DNA from: an uncultured Acetobacter sp.
Lineage (GTDB): Bacteria > Pseudomonadota > Alphaproteobacteria > Acetobacterales > Acetobacteraceae
DNA length: 14,262 bases
Assembly (NCBI RefSeq): GCF_937875265.1
Contig: NZ_CALLXM010000255.1
Coordinates: 1 to 14,262, forward strand
Reading direction: 5' to 3'
In this document: one piece after another, positions 7,282-14,262 of the stretch
How the letters are laid out: each line of letters begins with the position of its first letter
How positions within the stretch are numbered: position 1 is the stretch's first letter
Notes under the pieces: generated by a model
The model's input: the letters and a program-made list of their open reading frames with translations, nothing else
The model's database searches: none
What the model was told of the DNA's origin: nothing
Translations under genes and position numbers: made by a program

Positions 7282-9708
7282 GTGCTGACCGCAGTGCGCA
7301 CCAAAAATCTGCTTTTGTCCTCTATCGCGCTGTTTGCCCTGGAACGTCCGGCGCTGGCCGCCGAAGCCACCCCGCAGCACAAGCATACGCCGCGTCATGC
7401 GCAGCCCGCATCCAAACGCCCCACAGCAACGCAGGCTGCTGCTCCCAAGGCTAAAGCCGCAGCCCCTGCACACCGCCACACCAAACCGGCTGATCTCGAA
7501 TCGCACGGCACGGAAAGTGTGTCTGTCACGGCGCGTCAGCTGACAGGGCGTGATGCGGAACAAACCGTTTCCAAAGCCATCATGCGCCAGTATGTGCCGG
7601 GCACGAGCCCCTATAAGATGCTGGACCGGATGCCGGGTGTCAGCTTCTCCTCCACCGACCCCTTCGGCATCGACAGTTTTGGTGCCAACCTTTACGTGCG
7701 CGGCTTCTTTATGAACCAGCTGGGTGTGACGGTGGATGGCGTGCCGTTGAATGACCAGACCTACCAGTCCGTCAGCGGGATGAGTCTGGCATCGTCCATC
7801 ATTCCGGATGATATCCAGTCCATGCGCATGTCTCAGGGGGCCGGGTCTGTTGAACTGCCTTCCACCAATACACTGGGCGGCACCATTCAGATCGGCTCAT
7901 CCGACCCCTCTGAAAAGCGCGGCGGCAAGATCAGTCAGTCTTTTGGCAGCTATAATTCCTACCGCACCTATGTGCGGCTGGACTCCGGTAAACTGAACGA
8001 CACCGGCACACGCTTTTACACCTCCTATGCCCGTACGGATGAAGGCATGTGGATGGGCCGGGGTGACCAGTTCATGCAACAGGTGGATGCCAAGCTGGTG
8101 CAGCCCATTGGCCACCGCAGCCGCATGTCTGCCTTTTTCAACTGGTCCAGCCTGGCACAGTGGAACTATCCGGATACCTCCATTGGTATTCTGCAAAATC
8201 TCGGCTGGCGGACGCCGCATCTGTACCCGAACTATGCACAGGCCTACGGCATCGCAAATGGCACCCGGCCTGTGCCTCCGGGGTATAACAATGTGCCGGG
8301 GATCAACGGTGCAGATATCGCCATGTATGATGGCGGGCAGTCTGAAACCAACTTTATGGGCGGCCTGCATTTTGACCTCGCGCTGACAGACCGCCTGACG
8401 TGGAACACCACGATCTACGGTCACAGCCAGACCGGGTATTACAGCTACACGGATTCAGAAGACCCTTCCCCTAACGGTGCCCCGTTCTCGGAAGAAGTCT
8501 GGCAGAACCGTCAGGAACGCTACGGTCTGGACACTAGCCTGCGCTACAAATGGGGCCGTCACACCTTTGAAGGCGGCGTCTGGTATGAAAACAACAACCA
8601 GCAGGCTGGCCTCTTCAATTATCAGGAACCCTTACTTGGGCAGGGCGCGCCCCTCAAGGCCGTTGGGCCATATGACGTGTACGGCAAGGCGTTTCTGCAG
8701 GGCTACAACTTCCAGTGGACCACCAACGTCATGCAGTTCCACTTGCAGGACAGCATTCAGCTGACACCTGGGCTGGTTCTGCATGCCGGGTTCAAATCCA
8801 TGGTAGCCACTACGGCTGGCGGCGCGAACTATAATAATGCTGACTGGACGGGTGCTGATGCCCTGCCTAATGGATCTCTGACAGCCTCTCAGGCCTTCCT
8901 GCCGCATGTCAATCTGGACTGGCACCTGAACGATCATCACGAGTTCTATGTGGACGTTGCTGAAAACATGCGCGCCTATGAAGTCTCGGCTTATGGTGTG
9001 GCCAACTCCATTTATTCTGTGCAGGATCAGGCAACCTTTCAGGCCCAGAAGAAGGCGCTGGAGCCCTCCAAGGCATGGGTTTATCTGGGCGGGTATCGCT
9101 ATACATCCCGCTATTTGCAGGCGAATGCGACGGTCTATCATGCCAGCCTGATCCACCCGCTGCTGGCCGCAGCCGTGGGCTCCCTGACTAACCCGGTCTC
9201 TCAGGTGATCGACTTCGGGCATATTTCCATGCTGGGCGCAAACGGGGCCATCACCCTCACTCCCATCACCGGCCTGAACTTTACGAACACCCTGAGCTAC
9301 AATAAAGGGACGTATGACCGGAATGTGGATACCGTTGGCGGCAACTACGCACTCGCGGGCAAGAATATCGTCAACTATCCGTCATGGATGTATAAAACGG
9401 CGCTGTCCTACACCTGGAAAGGGGCAACGGCGCACTTTGATGCCAACTATTATGGCCGCCGTTATTACAGCTTCATGAACGATACGTCTGTTGCGGGCTA
9501 CTGGGTTGCCAATGCGGGCCTTGAATATCGCTTTGGTGACATGAGCGTTCTGAAAAACGTGACCGCCAGCTTTAATGTTTATAACCTCTTCAACAACAAG
9601 TATATTTCCATGATGGGCCAGAATGATAACCCTGCTGTGGGAGATTATCAGTCCATGGAGCGTGGGGCTGTACGCGAGTTTTTCGGCACTGTCAGCACAT
9701 CCTTCTAA
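7282..9708 (+). CDS. TonB-dependent outer-membrane receptor
   Basis: The 808-residue protein would take up a scarce ligand across the outer membrane using TonB energy. It has a signal peptide ending A24-L-A26, then a Lys/Pro/Ala/His-rich stretch (about 27-75), then a TonB-box-like E-S-V-S-V-T-A (78-84). A plug domain follows (about 90-210), with P-Y-K-M-L-D-R-M-P-G-V-S and the N-L-Y-V-R-G-F-F block before V-D-G-V-P-L-N-D. The remaining part is a 22-stranded-type barrel ending in a terminal phenylalanine, the usual outer-membrane sorting signal. The start is uncertain: GTG at 7282 gives the full frame, but GTG at 7294 gives a cleaner signal peptide (Met-Arg-Thr-Lys) and has CGGAG 11 bases upstream. 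The ligand is not evident. A weak Pho-box-like site upstream and the phosphate permease downstream hint at phosphorus, but siderophores or other metal chelates are equally typical of the family. Confidence 0.93.
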   Translation: MLTAVRTKNLLLSSIALFALERPALAAEATPQHKHTPRHAQPASKRPTATQAAAPKAKAAAPAHRHTKPADLESHGTESVSVTARQLTGRDAEQTVSKAIMRQYVPGTSPYKMLDRMPGVSFSSTDPFGIDSFGANLYVRGFFMNQLGVTVDGVPLNDQTYQSVSGMSLASSIIPDDIQSMRMSQGAGSVELPSTNTLGGTIQIGSSDPSEKRGGKISQSFGSYNSYRTYVRLDSGKLNDTGTRFYTSYARTDEGMWMGRGDQFMQQVDAKLVQPIGHRSRMSAFFNWSSLAQWNYPDTSIGILQNLGWRTPHLYPNYAQAYGIANGTRPVPPGYNNVPGINGADIAMYDGGQSETNFMGGLHFDLALTDRLTWNTTIYGHSQTGYYSYTDSEDPSPNGAPFSEEVWQNRQERYGLDTSLRYKWGRHTFEGGVWYENNNQQAGLFNYQEPLLGQGAPLKAVGPYDVYGKAFLQGYNFQWTTNVMQFHLQDSIQLTPGLVLHAGFKSMVATTAGGANYNNADWTGADALPNGSLTASQAFLPHVNLDWHLNDHHEFYVDVAENMRAYEVSAYGVANSIYSVQDQATFQAQKKALEPSKAWVYLGGYRYTSRYLQANATVYHASLIHPLLAAAVGSLTNPVSQVIDFGHISMLGANGAITLTPITGLNFTNTLSYNKGTYDRNVDTVGGNYALAGKNIVNYPSWMYKTALSYTWKGATAHFDANYYGRRYYSFMNDTSVAGYWVANAGLEYRFGDMSVLKNVTASFNVYNLFNNKYISMMGQNDNPAVGDYQSMERGAVREFFGTVSTSF

Positions 9709-9713
9709 AAACA

Positions 9714-9736
9714 TGAGGGGGGCAGGTCCCCCCTCA
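9714..9736. other. Very stable GC hairpin after the TonB receptor gene, without a T-tract
   Basis: TGAGGGGGG (9714-9722) pairs perfectly with CCCCCCTCA (9728-9736) over a CAGGT loop, six bases after the receptor stop. No T-run follows on the plus strand. On the minus strand the hairpin is followed by ATG and five T. It may end or stabilise the receptor mRNA 3' end, or act as a terminator against antisense transcription. Confidence 0.55.
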
Positions 9737-9838
9737 CCTCTCAGCACCTTCAGCGCAAATAACGCCAAACTACTGAATAACATATTGTTTTAAAAAACAA
9801 ATTCACACCCTTTTAAAAAAGAGATTCTCAAGAAAAAA

Positions 9839-9867
9839 CTGTCATAAATCTATCATTTTTCATTCAT
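9839..9867 (+). promoter_or_regulatory. Strong candidate PhoB box (three 11-bp-spaced repeats) of the phosphate permease
   Basis: CTGTCATAAATCTATCAT (9839-9856) matches 17 of 18 positions of the Pho-box consensus known from Escherichia coli. The repeats CTGTCAT (9839), CTATCAT (9850) and CATTCAT (9861) start exactly 11 bp apart, as expected for head-to-tail PhoB binding. It lies about 60-90 bases before the phosphate permease ATG, in an A/T-rich region. TATTTA at 9870-9875 is a possible -10. Control of a phosphate transporter by PhoB fits the gene's function well. Confidence 0.75.
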
Positions 9868-9925
9868 CGTATTTAGCGTTCATTTTCCGTAAAGAAGCGC
9901 AATATCACTCAACGATGGATGCGCA

Positions 9926-11551
9926 ATGTCCCAGACAGTCATGAATTCCTCCGAGGAAAGTGTGCAGCCCACACGCCCCAATATGGACGCGGGCAACAAA
10001 CCTCTCCATGTCATAATCTTCTTTGCCGTCCTGATCGGGGCGCTGGGGTTTGCCGCCTTCAGCATCCTGCAGGACATGCATTCTGTAGGGGAAGGGCCAC
10101 TGGCCGTCGGCACGTTCGTGCTGCTTGGCATAGCGCTTGTCATTGCTCTGGGATTTGAATTTGTAAACGGCTTTCATGATACCGCGAACGCCGTTGCCAC
10201 AGTTATTTACACCCGCAGCCTGCCCCCGCTGGTCGCGGTGATCTGGTCCGGGTTCTGGAACTTTCTGGGGGTTGCCCTTTCCACCGGTGCCGTGGCCTAC
10301 AGCATTGTCACACTGCTGCCGGTTGAGCTGATTTTGCAGGCTGGCAGCAATGCCGGTTACGCCATGATCTTCGCTCTGCTCATTGCCGCTATTGTCTGGA
10401 ACCTTGCTACCTGGGCATTTGGCATTCCCAATAGTTCCTCCCACGCACTGGTTGGTTCCATTATGGGCGTGGGCCTTGCAAACCAGATCCTCGCGCCCAC
10501 CGGCGCTGCCACGCAGGGTGTGGACTGGGGTCAGGTTCAGAAGGTGTTCGCGGCCCTGCTGTTCAGCCCGATCTGCGGGTTTGTTATGGCCGCTCTTCTG
10601 CTGCTGGTCATGAAACTTCTTGTAAAAAACAAGGCCCTGTATCGCGCCCCAAAAGGTGATACGCCCCCGCCGCTATGGATCCGCGCTTTGCTGGTCTTTA
10701 CCTGCACGGGCGTGTCTTTCTCCCACGGTGGGAATGACGGCCAAAAAGGCATGGGGCTGATCATGATCATTCTGATCGGTGCTGCCCCCACGGCTTATGC
10801 GCTGAACCGCGCCATGCCGGAAAGTGCGATGCCGGCCTTTATTCAATCCTCATCACACGCCCAGCAGATTTTTGCCAACCACGGCACAGGCACCCCGGCT
10901 GACCTGACGGAACAGCAGGCCCGCGATATTGTTGGTGCCGCCCTGCGTGCCAAATCTGTTTCCTCCCCTGAAACCTTTGGCGCTCTGGCCGTGCTGAGCG
11001 GCGACATTACGACGTCTGTTAAAACCTATGGTTCCATGAAAGCCGTTCCGGCTGCTGCTGTGCCTAACGTTCGTACAGACATGTATCTGGTGGCAGACGC
11101 CATCCGCGTGATGGGTGAAGCCAACGGCTTCGGTGCTGAAGACAAAAAGTCTCTCAAATCCTTCCAGAGCGCACTTTATGACGGCACGCGCTTCATCCCG
11201 CTGTGGGTGAAAATCTCCGTCGCCATTGCGCTGGGTCTGGGCACCATGGTCGGCTGGAAACGGATTGTGGTGACGGTCGGTGAAAAAATCGGCAAGACCC
11301 ACATGACCTATGCTGAAGGCGCTTCGGCTGAGATTGTCGCCATGACCACCATTGGTCTGGCTGAACGCTATGGTCTGCCGGTATCCACCACTCACATTCT
11401 GTCCAGCGGCGTTGCTGGCACCATGTGGTCCAATGGCTCCGGGCTACAACTTTCCACGCTGCGCTCCATGGCTCTGGCGTGGGTCACCACCCTTCCCGCC
11501 GCTATGGCTATTTCCGGCTTCCTCTACGTGCTGTTCCGTCAGATTTTCTGA
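9926..11551 (+). CDS. pit: Inorganic phosphate permease, PiT family
   Basis: This 541-residue inner-membrane protein should import phosphate, probably as a metal-phosphate complex with protons. The duplicated PHO4-type architecture is clear: G-F-H-D-T-A-N-A-V-A-T (82-92) in the first half and S-F-S-H-G-G-N-D-G-Q-K-G-M-G (264-277) as the second copy. These are accompanied by I-P-N-S-S-S-H-A-L (167-175) and G-L-P-V-S-T-T-H-I-L (483-492). A largely hydrophilic stretch of more than 100 residues (about 295-425) interrupts the membrane part, as in PitA-like proteins. The ATG at 9926 has only a weak GGAT upstream; the next in-frame ATG is residue 6 and is no better. A strong Pho box lies upstream, and terminator-like hairpins lie downstream. 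In many bacteria Pit is constitutive and low-affinity, so apparent PhoB control is a notable point. The gene symbol is by family only. Confidence 0.95.
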   Translation: MSQTVMNSSEESVQPTRPNMDAGNKPLHVIIFFAVLIGALGFAAFSILQDMHSVGEGPLAVGTFVLLGIALVIALGFEFVNGFHDTANAVATVIYTRSLPPLVAVIWSGFWNFLGVALSTGAVAYSIVTLLPVELILQAGSNAGYAMIFALLIAAIVWNLATWAFGIPNSSSHALVGSIMGVGLANQILAPTGAATQGVDWGQVQKVFAALLFSPICGFVMAALLLLVMKLLVKNKALYRAPKGDTPPPLWIRALLVFTCTGVSFSHGGNDGQKGMGLIMIILIGAAPTAYALNRAMPESAMPAFIQSSSHAQQIFANHGTGTPADLTEQQARDIVGAALRAKSVSSPETFGALAVLSGDITTSVKTYGSMKAVPAAAVPNVRTDMYLVADAIRVMGEANGFGAEDKKSLKSFQSALYDGTRFIPLWVKISVAIALGLGTMVGWKRIVVTVGEKIGKTHMTYAEGASAEIVAMTTIGLAERYGLPVSTTHILSSGVAGTMWSNGSGLQLSTLRSMALAWVTTLPAAMAISGFLYVLFRQIF

Positions 11552-11561
11552 TCATCAGACG

Positions 11562-11595
11562 AAAAGCCTAGGCGGTCTTCCCAGAACAGGCTTTT
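11562..11595. terminator. Inverted repeat just after the phosphate permease gene, possible terminator
   Basis: AAAAGCCT (11562-11569) and AGGCTTTT (11588-11595) form a perfect 8-bp inverted repeat with an 18-base loop, 10 bases after the permease stop. The terminal A/T bases would give a four-T end in both directions, so it could act weakly as a bidirectional terminator. The stronger terminator follows directly. Confidence 0.4.
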
Positions 11596-11605
11596 ACAAC
11601 GCAAA

Positions 11606-11640
11606 GAGGCGTCTCACCGTAAGGATGAGGCGCCTTTTTT
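11606..11640 (+). terminator. Intrinsic terminator downstream of the phosphate permease gene
   Basis: AGGCG-T-CTCA (11607-11616) pairs with TGAG-G-CGCCT (11626-11635) through one T-G wobble, forming a 10-bp stem. It runs directly into six T (11635-11640). It ends plus-strand transcription in the convergent region shared with the acetate kinase gene. Confidence 0.87.
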
Positions 11641-11683
11641 GTGTGTGGAATGTGGAGTGGGAGCATACAGCTCCTCAGCACCC

Positions 11684-11701
11684 GCTGGTGTTACCACCAG
11701 C
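11684..11701. other. Perfect hairpin downstream of the acetate kinase gene
   Basis: GCTGGTG (11684-11690) and CACCAGC (11695-11701) form a perfect 7-bp stem with a four-base loop, which reads GTAA on the minus strand. It lies 11 bases after the acetate kinase stop. No T-run follows on the minus strand, so it is at best an imperfect terminator or a 3'-end stabilising structure. Confidence 0.45.
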
Positions 11702-11712
11702 CCATTACGTCA

Positions 11713-12903
11713 TCAAAGAAACTTCAGAACACTCAGATAGATCTCACGCTCTTCATCTGTCGGCTCCACACGCACCCGCACACGGCTGTCCGGTGTGCTG
11801 ATAATGGACGCATGACGCTGATTGGCGGCATTATCCAGCGTAATGCCTGCCCACTCCAGTGCCTGACAGACCTCCTGCCGCAGCGCATCATCATGCTCGC
11901 CAATACCCGCTGTAAAGACCAGTCCGTCCAGACCACCCATAACAGCTGTCAGCGCGCCAATTTCCTGAAGAATGCGATACACGAACAGGCTGAGCGCCTC
12001 GGTTATCTGCGCACTCTGTGCCGAACCGGGGTCTTTTGCGCGTAGGTCTCGCAGCACCCGCATGTCGGGCGATACACCGGAAACGCCGAGCAGACCGGAT
12101 TCATGGTAAAGCGTTTGCACCAGCGTGCGCCAGTCCGCTTTTTCCTCCTGCACCATGTAGAGCAGCACACCCGGATCAATCGCGCCGCAGCGCGTCCCCA
12201 TCATCAGCCCATCCAGCGCAGAAAATCCCATTGTCGTCTCAAGGCTTTTTCCGTCTTTCAGGGCACACAAACTGGCCCCGCTGCCCAGATGCGCAATAAT
12301 GGTCCGCCCTGTGGCAAGTGCCGGATCAAGCATAGCAAGGCGCTGCGCAATGTAGTTGTAAGAAATACCGTGGAAGCCATAACGCACCACGCCACTTTCC
12401 TCATACCGGCGCGGCAAAGGAAGCAGGCGCGCCACTTTGGGAATGGTGCTGTGAAAGGTGGTGTCAAAACAGGCTATTTGCAGCAACTCTGGCCGCTTTT
12501 GTGCAATGGCTTTGGCTGGGGCCAGTGTGGCCTGCTGGTGCAGCGGGTCAAACGGGGTCAGGCGATCCAGCTTATCCAGCACCTCCGGCGTAATTTTTAC
12601 GGGTGCCAGAAAATCGGCCCCGCCATGCACAATCCTGTGCCCTGCGGCCACTACGTGGCCTTTTTCTGAAAACTGTTCCAGCCAGTGGAAAAGGTGGTCA
12701 AAAATATCCAGACCGGTTTCAGACCAGTCTTCCTGCGCAAGAAAAACCCCATCGTGATTTTTGGCGTGAAACCGCGCCCCGTTCGGGTTCTGCTCAATTT
12801 CCCCTTTAATAAGGACCGTTGCACTCTGGCTGTCGGCTTTATCGTAAACGGTAAACTTCAGACTGGAAGAGCCACTGTTAAAAACAATAATAACGTCCTG
12901 CAT
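11713..12903 (-). CDS. ackA: Acetate kinase (acetate/propionate kinase family)
   Basis: This cytoplasmic enzyme interconverts acetate plus ATP and acetyl phosphate plus ADP. The 396-residue length is standard. Signatures of the family are present: the N-terminal F-N-S-G-S-S-S-L-K-F (8-17), the substrate-binding G-H-R-I-V-H-G-G with R90, the catalytic aspartate in F-D147-T-T-F-H, H178 in G-F-H-G-I-S-Y, the nucleotide-binding H205-L-G-S-G-A-S, M-G-T-R-C-G, and a C-terminal P-T-D-E-E. The usual F-T-G-G-I-G-E-N is changed to F-T-A-G-I-G-E-H, a mild departure. AAGGA lies nine bases before the ATG at 12903. It follows the phosphotransacetylase gene by 47 bases on the same strand, so the pair forms the classical AckA-Pta acetyl-phosphate shunt. 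Propionate or butyrate kinase activity cannot be excluded. Confidence 0.95.
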   Translation of the reverse strand: MQDVIIVFNSGSSSLKFTVYDKADSQSATVLIKGEIEQNPNGARFHAKNHDGVFLAQEDWSETGLDIFDHLFHWLEQFSEKGHVVAAGHRIVHGGADFLAPVKITPEVLDKLDRLTPFDPLHQQATLAPAKAIAQKRPELLQIACFDTTFHSTIPKVARLLPLPRRYEESGVVRYGFHGISYNYIAQRLAMLDPALATGRTIIAHLGSGASLCALKDGKSLETTMGFSALDGLMMGTRCGAIDPGVLLYMVQEEKADWRTLVQTLYHESGLLGVSGVSPDMRVLRDLRAKDPGSAQSAQITEALSLFVYRILQEIGALTAVMGGLDGLVFTAGIGEHDDALRQEVCQALEWAGITLDNAANQRHASIISTPDSRVRVRVEPTDEEREIYLSVLKFL

Positions 12904-12950
12904 TCATCAGCTTCCTTATATGGCTCTTCTTACGTCAGACCCGCACAACA

Positions 12951-13970
12951 TCATGCCGCAGGAGCACTCTCCGGATGTAAATGGCGCGCATAAAGCGCCC
13001 CCACAGCAATAGAAGCCAGACGTGCCTGCACACTATCGGCCCGGCTGGTAAGCAGCACAGGCACGCTTGCGCCCAGCACCACCCCGGCGGACTCTGCCTG
13101 AGCAAGAAAGATCATGTTTTTAGCCAGCATGTTGCCTGCTTCCAGATCCGGCACCACCAGAATTTGCGCCCGCCCCGCCACCGGCGAGACGATGCCCTTG
13201 ATTTTAGCGGCCTCTATGCTCACGGCATTATCCATAGCCAGAGGACCATCCAGAATCCCCCCTTCAATCTGCCCGCGCTCTGCCATTTTGCAGAGGGCTG
13301 CGGCATCTACCGTCCCCGGAATTTTTGGATTCACGGTTTCTACGGCGGACAGCAGAGCTACACGCGGCTCCCCAAGCCCCAAACCCCAGTGCAGATCAAT
13401 CGCGTTCTGCACAATGTCCCGTTTTACTGTGAGGTCTGGAAAAATATTGATAGCGGCATCCGTTACAAAAATCAGATCATCATACGAGGGCACAGCAAGC
13501 AGAAACACATGACTCACACGTCTGGCCGTGCGCAACCCATTGTCTGGTGAGACAACGGCATGCATCAACACATCTGTGTGCAGGCTGCCCTTCATCAAGG
13601 CATGCACCTGCCCGGATTTTACCAGAGCGACGGCCTGTGCTGCGGCCGCTTCCGGCGTAGTAACATCCACAATGGTCGTGCCACCCAGATCAACCCCGCA
13701 GGCTTGCGCAACTTCAGTAATGCGCGCGCGCGGGCCGATCAGAACGGGTTCAAGAATATTCTGCTGGGCTGCATCCATCGCCCCTTCCAGCGCATGCTGC
13801 TCACACGGCCAGACAATAGCAATACTCACTTTACCGGGGAGTTGTCTGGCGCGCTCTATCAGATTTTCAAAAGCCTGATGGCTTTTTGAGGCCGGGGCAG
13901 CGGGCATATCGGCAATGTCATGCACATACTGCTGGGCAGCACATGTCTGCCCGACGGAAGAGATATCCAT
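12951..13970 (-). CDS. pta: Phosphate acetyl/butyryltransferase, short Pta/Ptb type
   Basis: The 339-residue enzyme should transfer the acyl group between acyl-CoA and phosphate, giving acetyl phosphate for the neighbouring kinase. Only the catalytic PTA_PTB domain is present, without the long N-terminal DRTGG region of E. coli-type Pta or a MaoC hydratase domain. Recognisable blocks are V-L-I-G-P (about residue 75), L-M-K-G-S-L-H-T-D, R-R-V-S-H-V-F, V-T-D-A-A-I-N-I-F-P-D-L, I-L-D-G-P-L-A-M-D-N-A-V-S and the late L-V-V-P-D-L-E-A-G-N-M. I chose the ATG at 13970 because AGGAA lies about nine bases upstream. The frame stays open to 14186, but that extension overlaps the preceding gene and looks non-coding. 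The short domain architecture is closer to Ptb and to the Pta of alphaproteobacterial acetate loci, so butyryl specificity is possible; pairing with acetate kinase favours acetyl. Confidence 0.9.
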   Translation of the reverse strand: MDISSVGQTCAAQQYVHDIADMPAAPASKSHQAFENLIERARQLPGKVSIAIVWPCEQHALEGAMDAAQQNILEPVLIGPRARITEVAQACGVDLGGTTIVDVTTPEAAAAQAVALVKSGQVHALMKGSLHTDVLMHAVVSPDNGLRTARRVSHVFLLAVPSYDDLIFVTDAAINIFPDLTVKRDIVQNAIDLHWGLGLGEPRVALLSAVETVNPKIPGTVDAAALCKMAERGQIEGGILDGPLAMDNAVSIEAAKIKGIVSPVAGRAQILVVPDLEAGNMLAKNMIFLAQAESAGVVLGASVPVLLTSRADSVQARLASIAVGALYARHLHPESAPAA

Positions 13971-14001
13971 AGTCTGGGTTTCCTGTTGCGGTTTGTGAAC
14001 G

Positions 14002-14262
14002 TTACTGCTCGAAAGCCGGAGTGGAAGACAAAATACGGCGATACTGGTCCCGCAGGAACGTCTCAGCAGCCCGTGCCGTGCCATGTGCGGCCAGCTGCCC
14101 TTTGAAGGCCGCCACACTCTGCACGGATCGCGCATCCATCCAGGCCTGCATGTCCGCCAGCATGGTGGCAATAAAGCCCGGGCCATGCCGCAGCAAGGCG
14201 GAGGTCACCATTGCCGCATCGGCCCCTGCCAGAAGGCAGCGCACCACGTCCTCACCTGAATT
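14002..14262 (-). CDS. Dihydroorotate dehydrogenase-like protein, C-terminal end only
   Basis: The minus-strand frame is open from the right edge to a TAA at 14002, giving the last 86 codons of a gene. The stretch L-L-A-G-A-D-A-A-M-V-T-S-A-L-L-R-H-G-P-G, followed by M-Q-A-W-M-D-A, resembles the end of the FMN-binding barrel of dihydroorotate dehydrogenase-like proteins, in which V-x-x-A-L-L-A-G-A-D and S-A-L-L-R-H-G-P are typical. These proteins are distinct from the true pyrimidine PyrD, and their reaction is not well settled. It ends 31 bases before the phosphotransacetylase start, so it is probably the upstream member of the same operon. The identification rests on a short fragment. Confidence 0.7.
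   Translation of the reverse strand, partial: NSGEDVVRCLLAGADAAMVTSALLRHGPGFIATMLADMQAWMDARSVQSVAAFKGQLAAHGTARAAETFLRDQYRRILSSTPAFEQ

Noticed and set aside
7897..8424. 175-residue minus-strand ORF inside the TonB receptor gene
   Set aside because: Antisense shadow of well-recognised receptor sequence, with no family resemblance.
13971..14186. N-terminal extension of the phosphotransacetylase frame to 14186
   Set aside because: It overlaps the upstream gene in another frame and has a non-coding character. The ATG at 13970 has a good SD and begins the family-like sequence.

Overview
The window reads as chromosomal DNA of an acetic acid bacterium (Acetobacteraceae, most likely Acetobacter or a close relative). 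This rests on the moderately high GC, the style of the encoded proteins, and a dihydroorotate-dehydrogenase-like / phosphotransacetylase / acetate kinase cluster. The genus is an inference; no rRNA or other decisive marker is present. Coding density is high. I see no tRNA, rRNA, CRISPR array, insertion sequence or phage gene.

Layout from left to right. (1) 1-2681, minus strand: a long secreted protein of the DUF5695 type, probably a glycosidase-like fold, running off the left edge. (2) 2682-2883: a divergent promoter region with a GTATACGA-type operator placed on each of the two opposed promoters. (3) 2884-4365, plus: a proton-coupled peptide transporter (POT/PTR2). (4) 4564-5295, plus: an IclR-family regulator with a near-perfect palindrome and an SD-bearing hairpin upstream. 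(5) 5385-5783 and 5808-7043, plus: a GlcG/HbpS-like small protein followed closely by a DHA1 (AraJ/YdhP-type) MFS exporter, ending in a good intrinsic terminator. (6) 7282-9708, plus: a TonB-dependent outer-membrane receptor. (7) 9926-11551, plus: a PiT-family phosphate permease. (8) 11713-14262, minus: the 3' end of a dihydroorotate dehydrogenase-like gene, a short phosphotransacetylase and acetate kinase, apparently one operon read from the right edge.

Two regulatory arrangements stand out. The DUF5695 gene and the POT transporter share a divergent control region whose two operator copies each sit on or in a recognisable sigma70-like promoter. This suggests one repressor switches a secreted hydrolase-like protein together with a small-peptide importer. 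Second, the phosphate permease has a strong PhoB box (17 of 18 positions of the enterobacterial consensus, with a third repeat in the same 11-bp phase). The TonB receptor just upstream has a weaker match with the same 11-bp direct-repeat geometry. Together they may form a PhoB-controlled outer- plus inner-membrane phosphate uptake pair.

The acetate kinase/phosphotransacetylase operon points to acetyl-phosphate and acetyl-CoA interconversion, as expected for acetate metabolism in these bacteria. All functional statements come from reading the translated sequence by eye; no database search was made.
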